This document shows, piece after piece, positions 26,555 to 34,166 of a stretch of 64,000 nt of DNA; the first letter of the stretch is position 1; every line of letters starts with the position of its first letter. Both the position numbers and the translations under genes were made by a program. The DNA is from Allolucifera butyrica (GTDB lineage Bacteria > Bacillota > Negativicutes > Sporomusales > UPPP01), in assembly GCF_900476375.1 (NCBI RefSeq), contig NZ_UPPP01000051.1, positions 80,749-144,748 of the forward strand, given 5' to 3'. The notes below the pieces were generated by a model, which was not told the DNA's origin, did not search any database, and saw only the letters and a program-made list of their open reading frames with translations.

Positions 26555-27835
26555 ATGACGATCAGTATAGAAGAAAAAAAGGTGTTGCGGGACCTGGCCA
26601 AGCAGGTTAATGAGATTTCCCAGAATCCTGTTTGGGATGAAAAAAGAACTCTATGGAAACAAAAAAATTCATTAAGAAAAGTTAGACCGCTTATTTTATG
26701 CACCCTGCCGGAAGAAGCCTGGATGGAAATCATCCCCGAATCTCAATTGCAGGTGAAGGAGCCGTTGTTAAAAACATACGAATGGGAATTGAGAAAGCGG
26801 ATTTACCGTTGGGAAAAAATCAAGGATGATGAAATAATCAATAATACTGTTTATGTACCGGTTCAAAGAAATTTAACTGACTGGATGGAGGGCCACGTTA
26901 GGCCGCATAGCGCATCGGCCAATCAGGCGGCAAAGTTTACTCCCTGTATCAATGAATGGAGCGACTTTAAAAAAATGAAATTTCCCCAAATGGAGGTAGA
27001 CTGGAAGACTACCGATCAAAACTTTGACCGCGTGCTGGATGTTTTCGGAGATACTCTCCATGTCATTAAGGGGGAACCTTTTTATGCGGCAACGGACCGT
27101 GAGGTCATGGGCTGGGGCAACAGTCTTATTGACGTTTTATGCGAATTGCGGGGATTAGAAAATATTTTTTACGATTTTGTAAATGAACCGGAGTTCATTC
27201 ATGAGGCAATGGAATTCTTAAAACAAGGTACGATGAAATATCTGGACGATTTGGAAAAGAACAATCTCCTAATGCTGAATAATAATGACTTTCTATTTAA
27301 TTCAAACAGTCCGTGTGGATCCAACGGATTAGGGTGTACCGATGAATTACCGCAAGCGGGGTTTAATCCGGACCACGTTACTACCGGGCATTTGTGGGGA
27401 TATTTTATGGCGCAGGAGTTAACCAATGTTTCTCCCGCTATGGTGGAAGAATTTATCCTGCCCTACCAAAGGGAGGTCGCACAAAAATTTGGACTGAATT
27501 GCTATGGCTGTTGCGAGAAACTTGATAAAAAGTACGATATCATTCTGAAGCATATCCCGAATTTACGGGAAGTGGCGGTAAGCCTGGTATCGGATCTACA
27601 AATTGCGGCGGAAAAGCTGAAAGATAAATATGTCTATTCGTGGAGACCCCATCCTACGAGTATGATTTCGCTGTATGATGAAAATTACATAAGAGGTGAA
27701 ATAGCAAGAGCCTTTGAAATTACCAAGGACTGTCATGTCATCGTATGTCTGAGAGATACCCAAACGCTGCATGGGGAGCCTTACCGGGCTTCAAGGTGGA
27801 CGGAAATCGCCATGGAACTGGCAAAGAACTTTTAA
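26555..27835 (+). CDS. uroporphyrinogen decarboxylase-like protein, large form
   Basis: 426 aa UroD-superfamily protein of the longer uncharacterised branch found beside PocR regulators in Clostridia-type bacteria. Seen: VYVPVQR, NSLIDVLCELRG, QAGFNPDHVTTGHLWG, LNCYGCCEKLDKKYD (replacing the HxC zinc motif) and YSWRPHPTSM. The start at 26555 is supported by AGGGAG 9 nt upstream. Co-transcribed with the 25501 gene. Role unknown; the neighbouring DUF1638 remnant and PocR-AraC genes fit a one-carbon or corrinoid methyl-transfer locus. Confidence 0.8.
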   Translation: MTISIEEKKVLRDLAKQVNEISQNPVWDEKRTLWKQKNSLRKVRPLILCTLPEEAWMEIIPESQLQVKEPLLKTYEWELRKRIYRWEKIKDDEIINNTVYVPVQRNLTDWMEGHVRPHSASANQAAKFTPCINEWSDFKKMKFPQMEVDWKTTDQNFDRVLDVFGDTLHVIKGEPFYAATDREVMGWGNSLIDVLCELRGLENIFYDFVNEPEFIHEAMEFLKQGTMKYLDDLEKNNLLMLNNNDFLFNSNSPCGSNGLGCTDELPQAGFNPDHVTTGHLWGYFMAQELTNVSPAMVEEFILPYQREVAQKFGLNCYGCCEKLDKKYDIILKHIPNLREVAVSLVSDLQIAAEKLKDKYVYSWRPHPTSMISLYDENYIRGEIARAFEITKDCHVIVCLRDTQTLHGEPYRASRWTEIAMELAKNF

Positions 27836-27878
27836 TTTTGGGAACTGAGCGCCTCAATAGCCGCATAAATACAATTAA

Positions 27879-27905
27879 GGCCACCCGTCAAACGGGTGGT
27901 CTTTT
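27879..27905 (+). terminator. rho-independent terminator
   Basis: GGCCACCCGT / ACGGGTGGTC, 3-nt loop, then TTTTGG. It ends the UroD operon. Confidence 0.85.
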
Positions 27906-27946
27906 GGATTGAGCCTTATTTGCATAGTACTAGCTGATAACAGGCG

Positions 27947-28777
27947 CTAGAATTGAATACGCCTGAATTGATTCGGGGTCATGCCGGTGTTTTTTTTAAA
28001 AGCCCTGATAAAATGAGAGGCATTATTAAAGCCACAGACAAATCCAACATTTTCAACCGAATCATCCGACATAACCAGCTTTTCCTGTGCTTTTTTCAAA
28101 CGAACGTTCAACAGATACTCATGGGGGGAACAATTCGTATACTTATTAAACAGTCTGGTAAAGTAATAGGGTGACAGATTAACCTGCGCTGCCATATCAC
28201 GGAGCGACAGGTTTTCGGCATAATGCTGGCTTATAAATTCAATCGCCCTGGAAATGGAATTATTGGAGGCATACGGGAGTCTACTCTGCGTATTGCTTAA
28301 TTCGCCAAGGATTTGATGAATATAGACAGATGCCTGATGCTCATTAATTACATTCCGTTCTACCATAGATAGAAGATTATTTACTGTTTTGTCGATTGTG
28401 GAAGAAGTGTCAAACACACTTCCATACCGGTTATAGAGCTGATCACAATATGCCTGGCTCCCGTTGCCTGAAAAATGAATCCAGCGAAACTTCAATTTGG
28501 TAGCAGCCTTGTATAGATGCTGGTATTTGCAGTCCATTAAAATTATATTTCCGGACGATACAGTTTTATTTTGCCCGCGGTATTCTATATACATTTCCCC
28601 ATAATCAATCAGCATAAGTAAATACAAGTTTAAAAAATTACGCTGTACTCTGTAGTCTTCCGTACAGTCGAAAATTCCCGCGTATTGTAAATAATAAAGT
28701 ACATTTTGGGCAAATTCCGAGGGAATGAGAAAATACATATTTGAGGAGGACAATACTCCTTCGTCAGAGATTTCCAT
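27947..28777 (-). CDS. AraC-family regulator
   Basis: 276 aa: N-terminal AraC-binding cupin-like sensor (about 1-160, with VSSGNIILMDCKYQHLY) and two HTHs (LSLRDMAAQVNLSPYYFTRL; NNASHFIRAFKKNTGMTPNQ). The start at 28777 is preferred over 28810 because GGAGGTTG sits 7 nt upstream. It converges on the UroD operon and is a candidate regulator of it through the repeats at 25381. Confidence 0.88.
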   Translation of the reverse strand: MEISDEGVLSSSNMYFLIPSEFAQNVLYYLQYAGIFDCTEDYRVQRNFLNLYLLMLIDYGEMYIEYRGQNKTVSSGNIILMDCKYQHLYKAATKLKFRWIHFSGNGSQAYCDQLYNRYGSVFDTSSTIDKTVNNLLSMVERNVINEHQASVYIHQILGELSNTQSRLPYASNNSISRAIEFISQHYAENLSLRDMAAQVNLSPYYFTRLFNKYTNCSPHEYLLNVRLKKAQEKLVMSDDSVENVGFVCGFNNASHFIRAFKKNTGMTPNQFRRIQF

Positions 28778-28917
28778 TTCATCAACCTCCACCGCTAATT
28801 CCCAGGGCAAGATATGTATATTTTAAGGCAACTCTGTGAAATGACTTATAAACAAATTCATTATATACTAGAACCATATTGAGGGCAATAATAATCAAAA
28901 TTAAGGAGGTCGAATAA

Positions 28918-28989
28918 ATGAAAAATCAGAATTTTAAAATTGTTGAAACTCCGCAGAGTCTAATGCTGACGCCGTCTGTGATAAATTAA
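28918..28989 (+). CDS. possible 23-aa peptide or truncated gene
   Basis: ATG with an excellent SD (TTAAGGAGG) opens MKNQNFKIVETPQSLMLTPS and stops 28 bp before the next gene. The composition is that of an ordinary soluble protein start, so it is probably the stub of a deleted gene; it could also couple translation of the PocR regulator. Confidence 0.3.
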   Translation: MKNQNFKIVETPQSLMLTPSVIN

Positions 28990-29016
28990 GTTTTATCCAA
29001 GAGAAAGAGTGATAAT

Positions 29017-30300
29017 ATGGCAGCAGCCTACGAGGATATCAGCTTCGATCTTGATAAAGTCAAAAAGAGTCTTTACGCCTATAGCCGGTCCACAAATATT
29101 GAGAGTTATATCCTTGATATAAAGGGAAAGTTTCTGTATAAAGCGGGTATCAGTAACAACCTTTGCCAGTTCTGCGGTAAACTTCGCTTGGGACCGTCTT
29201 CCCAGACAAGTTGTGCCAGTGTCCATTTATATGGCAGTTACCAGGCAGAAAGATTTGGCGGAAAATATATTTATTTTTGTCCCATAGGCATGGTACACTG
29301 GGCCTCGCCCTTAACAAGTAACGGCGTCATACAGGCTGTTCTGATCGGCGGGCCGGTATCCATGCTGGAACCGGAAGAATTCCTGTTGGAAGATATTATG
29401 AAACAGAACGGTATTGGCGAATCCCAATTGAAAGATATGAATGCGTATGCGCAGCAAGTCCCGGTAATCCAGCCTGAAATGGTAAACGACTTGTCGGAGT
29501 TATTGTTTTTAGTAGCTACCAGTCTTTCCGCGCATAAAACATCAAAGCGGGAAGACCAACGCCAGTATCACAAGACCCAGGCGGACATTTCACAGTCGAT
29601 ACAGGATAGTAAGCTTTTGAAAAATAATACAAAGTATCCCTTTGGAAAGGAAAAAGAACTGCTCTCGAAGATAGCTTTAGGGGATAAAGCCGCTTCGCAA
29701 AAAATTTTGAATGAAATACTGGGTTATGTTTTATTTTCGTCAGGTAAAGACTTTGAAATCATTAAAGCAAGAATACTGGAACTGGTGGTCTTACTTTCCA
29801 GGGCCGCTGTCGAAGGCGGCGCCGACTCCTCTGAAATTTTCGGATTAAATTATAAATACCTTTCCGATATTAATCATTTAAAAACGGTAGAAGAATTAAC
29901 CCATTGGCTTTCCAGGATCATGGTAAGATTTACTGATTGTGTATTTAATCTGGCGGATGTGCGCCATAAAGACGTCCTTTACAAAGCAGTGGACTATATT
30001 AAAAGAAATTACATGAAACGGCTGACGCTGGAACAGGTTGCCGGCTATGTATACCTGAGTCCGGGCTACTTCAGCAAAATATTTAAAGATGAAATGAAAT
30101 GCAGTTTCGTTTCTTATATAAATGCCTTGCGTGTCAAAATTGGCAAAGATCTTTTGCTGGATGTATCGATTCCGTTGACAGATGTCTCCAGTCTAATTGG
30201 TTATGAAGATCAAAGTTACTTTACCAGAGTATTTAAGAAAGAGACCGGAATAACTCCGGGAAAATTCCGGGAAGCAAGAGGGCAGCAAATTGCTCGATAA
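29017..30300 (+). CDS. PocR-domain AraC-family regulator, long form
   Basis: 427 aa. PocR sensor at about 10-165 (CQFCGKL, TSCASVHLYGSYQAERFGG, FCPIGMVHWASP), a 150-residue linker with a helical region, and a C-terminal AraC HTH pair (LTLEQVAGYVYLSPGYFSKI; YEDQSYFTRVFKKETGITPG). Such PocR-AraC proteins often stand beside methyltransferase genes (UroD, MttB). Likely regulator of the 25501-27835 operon and formerly of the DUF1638 gene. Confidence 0.87.
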   Translation: MAAAYEDISFDLDKVKKSLYAYSRSTNIESYILDIKGKFLYKAGISNNLCQFCGKLRLGPSSQTSCASVHLYGSYQAERFGGKYIYFCPIGMVHWASPLTSNGVIQAVLIGGPVSMLEPEEFLLEDIMKQNGIGESQLKDMNAYAQQVPVIQPEMVNDLSELLFLVATSLSAHKTSKREDQRQYHKTQADISQSIQDSKLLKNNTKYPFGKEKELLSKIALGDKAASQKILNEILGYVLFSSGKDFEIIKARILELVVLLSRAAVEGGADSSEIFGLNYKYLSDINHLKTVEELTHWLSRIMVRFTDCVFNLADVRHKDVLYKAVDYIKRNYMKRLTLEQVAGYVYLSPGYFSKIFKDEMKCSFVSYINALRVKIGKDLLLDVSIPLTDVSSLIGYEDQSYFTRVFKKETGITPGKFREARGQQIAR

Positions 30301-30309
30301 GGTGATAAC

Positions 30310-30578
30310 ATGCTTAGACTAAAAGTCATTGCCTGTGATGTTTTGAATAGAGAAATTTCTTACTTAAGCAGCCAGTCCTGCTGCTATGTTGACGTTACTT
30401 TTTTGCATTAAGGCTTACATGATACTCAGGAGAAATTGAAGACCCTTTTACAGCAGGAAATTGATCAGGTTAATTAAAGAAAAAATTAAGTATATTGAAC
30501 TGTCGGCTTGTAAAGAATTTAACGATTTTTTTATTGACGCCATGCTGTTTACAGAAGAGCAATCGACCCAGTAGTGCC
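30310..30578 (+). pseudogene. remnant of a DUF1638 gene
   Basis: The ATG 9 bp after the regulator reads MLRLKVIACDVLNREISYLS, then YVDVTFLH followed by a TAA in frame; past it GLHDTQEKLKTLLQQEIDQV continues the DUF1638 N-terminal pattern before further stops. DUF1638 genes habitually accompany UroD-type methyltransferases, so the identification fits. Non-functional. Confidence 0.6.
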
Positions 30579-30608
30579 GGTATAATAAATCAGCATAAAT
30601 TGATAAGG

Positions 30609-30650
30609 AAAGTACAAAAAAACTGAAATATTTTTGATACAAACAATTTA
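30609..30650 (+). repeat. 42-bp imperfect repeat, copy A
   Basis: AAAGTACAAAAAAACTG...ATACAAACAATTTA. Roughly three quarters of the positions match copy B at 30770-30811. Function unknown. Confidence 0.4.
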
Positions 30651-30694
30651 CTATATTTTAAAATTACTATATTACACGTATCCCCTATATATAG

Positions 30695-30732
30695 ACCCTG
30701 CAGGCACTTTTTATCTGCAGGGTTCTTTTTTG
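30695..30732 (+). terminator. rho-independent terminator
   Basis: ACCCTGCAG / CTGCAGGGT stem with an 11-nt loop followed by TCTTTTTT. It ends the PocR/DUF1638 unit; the stretch 30580-31033 carries this terminator, the two 42-bp repeats and no gene. Confidence 0.8.
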
Positions 30733-30769
30733 TGGGTTTAGTGAACTTCATGAACAGATTATTAATTAA

Positions 30770-30811
30770 AAAGTGCAAAAAAGCGGCAATATTTCCAATA
30801 CAAACAATAAA
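30770..30811 (+). repeat. 42-bp imperfect repeat, copy B
   Basis: AAAGTGCAAAAAAGCGG...ATACAAACAATAAA; partner of 30609. It lies upstream of the sugar-binding lipoprotein gene and could be part of its control region. Confidence 0.4.
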
Positions 30812-31033
30812 CCCTTACATTAATATATAAATATGATGTGTTTAAATTTTCATAATATAGAGAATTATATTGATGATTACTCGCGAAGAGGATAATCAAT
30901 AAGAATTGGTAAGAATGGCTGGAAGGAAAAAATAGAAGTTTTTGATATCTGAGGGGGTGGTCAAATATATAAGAAGACGTATAGCGAATAGGGTTCAAGA
31001 AAAGCACCAAAGTAAAAAAGGGGGAATTTTAGA

Positions 31034-32026
31034 ATGAAAAAGTCTTTATTTTTGTTGATGGCGTTGGTTTTAATGGTTACTTTGGTAGTTGCCGGCTGCG
31101 GTGGTTCCCAACCACAAAGCGATGCCCAAAAGACTCCTGGAAAAATGAGAATTGGTGTAATAGTTAAAGCTTTGAACGGCGATTACTGGAAAACCGTAGA
31201 AGCCGGGGCAAAAGCTGCAGGTGAAAAATATGGCGCTGATGTCACCGTATTAGGTCCTAGTGCCGAAACGAATGTTACTGAGCAAATTTCCATGATTGAA
31301 GACCAAATTACCAAGAAAGTAAATGCTTTGGTGGTTGCCCCTTCCCAGCCGCCCAGTGCGATCCCCGCATTTAATAAGGCCAAAGCAGCCAAGATTCCTG
31401 TAATATTGCTTGATACGGATGCGAAATGGGATGATAAAGTTTCTTTTGTAGGTACGGGGAATTATAATGCCGGTAAATTGGGCGGCGAATATTTGGCGAA
31501 AAATCTGGTTCATAAAAAAGGCGCTAAAGTATTAATTCTGCGCGGTGCTTTAGGGGATCCGACCCATGATGAACGCGCCAACGGTTTTATCGAAGCGATA
31601 AAAGCAGCCGGGCTTGAAGTAGCCGCTGTTCAACCTGCCAACAGTGAACGCGCTATGGCCGTAACTGTAATGGAGAACGTTTTGCAAAGCCAGCTGCCGT
31701 TTGATGCAGTTTTCTGCACAAATGAGGAAATGGCTCTTGGTGCTGTAAAAGCGTTAGAAACTGCCGGTAAAAATATTCCTGTTCTTGGGTTCGACGGTTC
31801 GCCGGATACTCTTGCTTCGATTGCTGCCGGGCAATTAAACGCAACGATTGCTCAAAGTCCGTTTAACATGGGATTTAAAAGTGTAGAAGCCGCTATTAAA
31901 GCAGCTAAAGGTGAAAAGGTTGACAAACGGATTGATACCGGGACAGAGATTGTTAATAAAGACAATGTAAAACAAGTACAAGAAGAAGTTAAAAAGCTGG
32001 TTGATAAATATACAAGCAATAGTTAG
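31034..32026 (+). CDS. RbsB-type sugar-binding lipoprotein
   Basis: 330 aa. Lipoprotein signal peptide with lipobox VVAGC (Cys about 22), then a periplasmic-binding-protein type 4 domain: IGVIVKALNGDYWKTVEAGA, DQITKKVNALVVAPSQP, TNEEMALGAVKALE, VLGFDGSPDTL. It would deliver a sugar to an ABC importer, but no permease or ATPase gene is in the neighbourhood. It stands before the DeoR-activase-glycyl radical enzyme-aldolase cluster and may feed it. Start after AAAAAAGGGGGAA. Confidence 0.9.
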   Translation: MKKSLFLLMALVLMVTLVVAGCGGSQPQSDAQKTPGKMRIGVIVKALNGDYWKTVEAGAKAAGEKYGADVTVLGPSAETNVTEQISMIEDQITKKVNALVVAPSQPPSAIPAFNKAKAAKIPVILLDTDAKWDDKVSFVGTGNYNAGKLGGEYLAKNLVHKKGAKVLILRGALGDPTHDERANGFIEAIKAAGLEVAAVQPANSERAMAVTVMENVLQSQLPFDAVFCTNEEMALGAVKALETAGKNIPVLGFDGSPDTLASIAAGQLNATIAQSPFNMGFKSVEAAIKAAKGEKVDKRIDTGTEIVNKDNVKQVQEEVKKLVDKYTSNS

Positions 32027-32093
32027 GAAAACCATCCTGGAAAAGGGGGCAAGCGCTTACTTTCTTTGGAGATAATTCGGATGATGGCTAACG

Positions 32094-32129
32094 CAGTCAG
32101 GACCACCCGTTTATCGGTGGTCCTGACTG
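32094..32129. terminator. hairpin between convergent genes
   Basis: Perfect 14-bp stem CAGTCAGGACCACC / GGTGGTCCTGACTG, 8-nt loop, without a clear T run on either strand. Probable terminator for the binding-protein gene and/or the convergent deoR. Confidence 0.6.
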
Positions 32130-32165
32130 ATGTGGGATATTAGCGAAATTACCCTAAACTTCGTG

Positions 32166-32912
32166 TTAAACGATATTTAGAACTATATTGTTGCTTTCTA
32201 TCAGAGCTTTAGCATCTACAGGAATCGAATTATTTGTGAATAAATAATCCACTTTGCTTAGAGGGAACAAAACAACCAAACTACGTCGGTTAAACTTGGT
32301 TGCATCGGTGAGTAATATAACTTTTTTGGCGGATTCCGCCATAGATTTCACTGCTTCAGCCCTCATTAGATCACTACTCATAAATCCCGATTCTGCTGAA
32401 AACCCGTCGACTCCCACAAAAAGCTTATCTACGTAAAATTCGCCGGCGCACTTTCTGGTGATGGGGCCTACATTTACCTGAGATTCCTTTTGATACTCGC
32501 CGCCAAGTAAGATCATTTTGCAATTAGCGTATTGTCTGATATAAGAGGCAATAAAAGCGGAATTGGTGATGATTGTGATATCCCTTTTGTTTTTTGCCAA
32601 TTCTTCGGCAAAAATAGCGCAGCTGGATCCTGACTCAATCATCACGGTTTCTCCATTTGAAACTAAGTTGGCGGCCTGTTTAGCAATTTTTTGTTTTATA
32701 TCATAATTGATTGCGAGGCGATTGTTAATGTCGTCACTGTCATTCAAAACAGCATAGCCATGTTCCCGGCAAATAAGTCCCTTATCAACTAAGATATCTA
32801 AATCCTTACGAATTGTTACCTGAGAAACGCCTAGAAGGTCGGAAAGCTTGGACACTTCTATTTTTTTATTTTCATTGATTATATTTAATATCTTAGTCAT
32901 TCTAGCCGTCAT
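32166..32912 (-). CDS. DeoR-family transcriptional regulator
   Basis: 248 aa. N-terminal DeoR HTH (VSKLSDLLGVSQVTIRKDLD) and the sugar-phosphate-sensing DeoRC domain (MIESGSSCAIFAEEL, TNSAFIASYI, MILLGGEYQ, KLFVGVDGFSAESGFM, LLTDATKFNRRS). The start at 32912 has GGAGG just upstream, which itself lies in the codons of an alternative start at 32924. Divergent from the activase gene; predicted repressor of the glycyl radical cluster, relieved by a phosphorylated sugar. Confidence 0.92.
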   Translation of the reverse strand: MTARMTKILNIINENKKIEVSKLSDLLGVSQVTIRKDLDILVDKGLICREHGYAVLNDSDDINNRLAINYDIKQKIAKQAANLVSNGETVMIESGSSCAIFAEELAKNKRDITIITNSAFIASYIRQYANCKMILLGGEYQKESQVNVGPITRKCAGEFYVDKLFVGVDGFSAESGFMSSDLMRAEAVKSMAESAKKVILLTDATKFNRRSLVVLFPLSKVDYLFTNNSIPVDAKALIESNNIVLNIV

Positions 32913-33015
32913 ATTTTCCTCCATAGAAACGGGATTTCTACTAATTATAGCATAATAGTTTTTATTATTACAATAAGTGAATATAACATATTAGTAATAC
33001 GGATGAAACTATTTT

Positions 33016-33030
33016 ATTTACAAATGAAAT
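33016..33030. promoter_or_regulatory. possible DeoR operator, site 1
   Basis: ATTTACAAATGAAAT in the deoR-activase intergenic region; matches ATTTACGAATGTAAT at 34057 before the glycyl radical enzyme gene at 13 of 15 positions. Confidence 0.4.
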
Positions 33031-33076
33031 GAATTGATTTATGCTGGTTATAGTATTGAAAAAAGGGATGTGGCCT

Positions 33077-33979
33077 ATGCAGCAAAAGAAAGCGTTACTG
33101 TTTAATATACAAAAATTTAGTATCCATGATGGCCCTGGAATTCGAACCGCCGTATTTTTTAAAGGGTGTCCGCTTAAATGCAATTGGTGCTCCAATCCGG
33201 AATCTCAAATGGGGAAAATTCAAATTGCCTGGGATGCCGCAAAATGCATTGGTTGTAAAAAATGCGTGAAAGGATGTCCGGAAGGAGCTATATCGGAAGG
33301 CGAAAACAGGATACTGATCGATAATGAAAAATGCAAGGGATGGCAAGAATGCATGAAAGGGTGTCCGGCCAATTGTTTTCAAGTGGAAGGCGAATATAAA
33401 GCAGTCGATGAGATTGTCGCGGCAGTGTTAAAGGACCGGGACTTCTATGAGGAATCAGGGGGAGGCGTTACTTTAACCGGCGGAGAGGTTCTGCAACAAG
33501 CGGATGTTGCCATGGAACTTTTAAAGGAATTGAAAAAGCATACCATTCATCGGGCGGTTGAAACGACCGGTTACACAACTTCCGAGGTATTTGAAAGATT
33601 TTTGGCACAGGTTGATTTAGTATTATTTGATTTGAAACACTATGATACGGTCAAGCACAAAGAGGGGACCGGTGTAGACAATGCTATAATCCTGGAAAAT
33701 ATGAAACTGACTGTGCAAAAAGGCAAGCAAATAATTGCCAGGATTCCCGTGATTCCTAAGTTTAACGATAGCCTTCAGGATGCGGCAGGCTTTTGCAGGC
33801 TTTTAATGGATGTGGGTATTAAAGAAGTTAATTTGTTACCATTTCATCAATTTGGCCAAAAAAAATACGAATTACTAGGCATGAAATATAAGCTGAATAA
33901 TGTGAAGCCGCTTCATCCGGAGGATTTGCAGGATTATCAAAAAGTCTTTCTAGGTAACGGGTTGGATTGTAAATTTTAA
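33077..33979 (+). CDS. glycyl radical enzyme activase (radical SAM)
   Basis: 300 aa. Radical SAM motif in FFKGCPLKCNWCSNPES (CxxxCxxC) after FNIQKFSIHDGPGIRT, the signature of glycyl radical activases. An inserted ferredoxin module at about 55-100 has a complete first set CIGCKKCVKGCP but a second set CKGWQECMKGCP in which the second Cys is Trp. SAM-binding GGGVTLTGGEVL follows. The start at 33077 has AAGGGA 9 nt upstream; the frame from 33041 lacks an SD. Installs the glycyl radical on Gly777 of the enzyme encoded at 34167. Confidence 0.92.
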   Translation: MQQKKALLFNIQKFSIHDGPGIRTAVFFKGCPLKCNWCSNPESQMGKIQIAWDAAKCIGCKKCVKGCPEGAISEGENRILIDNEKCKGWQECMKGCPANCFQVEGEYKAVDEIVAAVLKDRDFYEESGGGVTLTGGEVLQQADVAMELLKELKKHTIHRAVETTGYTTSEVFERFLAQVDLVLFDLKHYDTVKHKEGTGVDNAIILENMKLTVQKGKQIIARIPVIPKFNDSLQDAAGFCRLLMDVGIKEVNLLPFHQFGQKKYELLGMKYKLNNVKPLHPEDLQDYQKVFLGNGLDCKF

Positions 33980-34036
33980 TTTGAATTATGCCTGTTTTAT
34001 TTATCTTGTAAACGGTTCTATTTTAAAAATAAGATT

Positions 34037-34071
34037 ATTGCAAATGTAAAATATATATTTACGAATGTAAT
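34037..34071. promoter_or_regulatory. possible DeoR operator, site 2 (two half-sites)
   Basis: ATTGCAAATGTAAAAT (34037) and ATTTACGAATGTAAT (34057) lie 20 bp apart, upstream of the glycyl radical enzyme gene; the second resembles the element at 33016. Tentative. Confidence 0.35.
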
Positions 34072-34166
34072 AAAAGCATTTGATCTATGAAATGATAAAT
34101 GATATTATTTAATTAGCCGATAAATTATTGATTTATATGTAATCAAATGATTGGGAAGGGATATCA

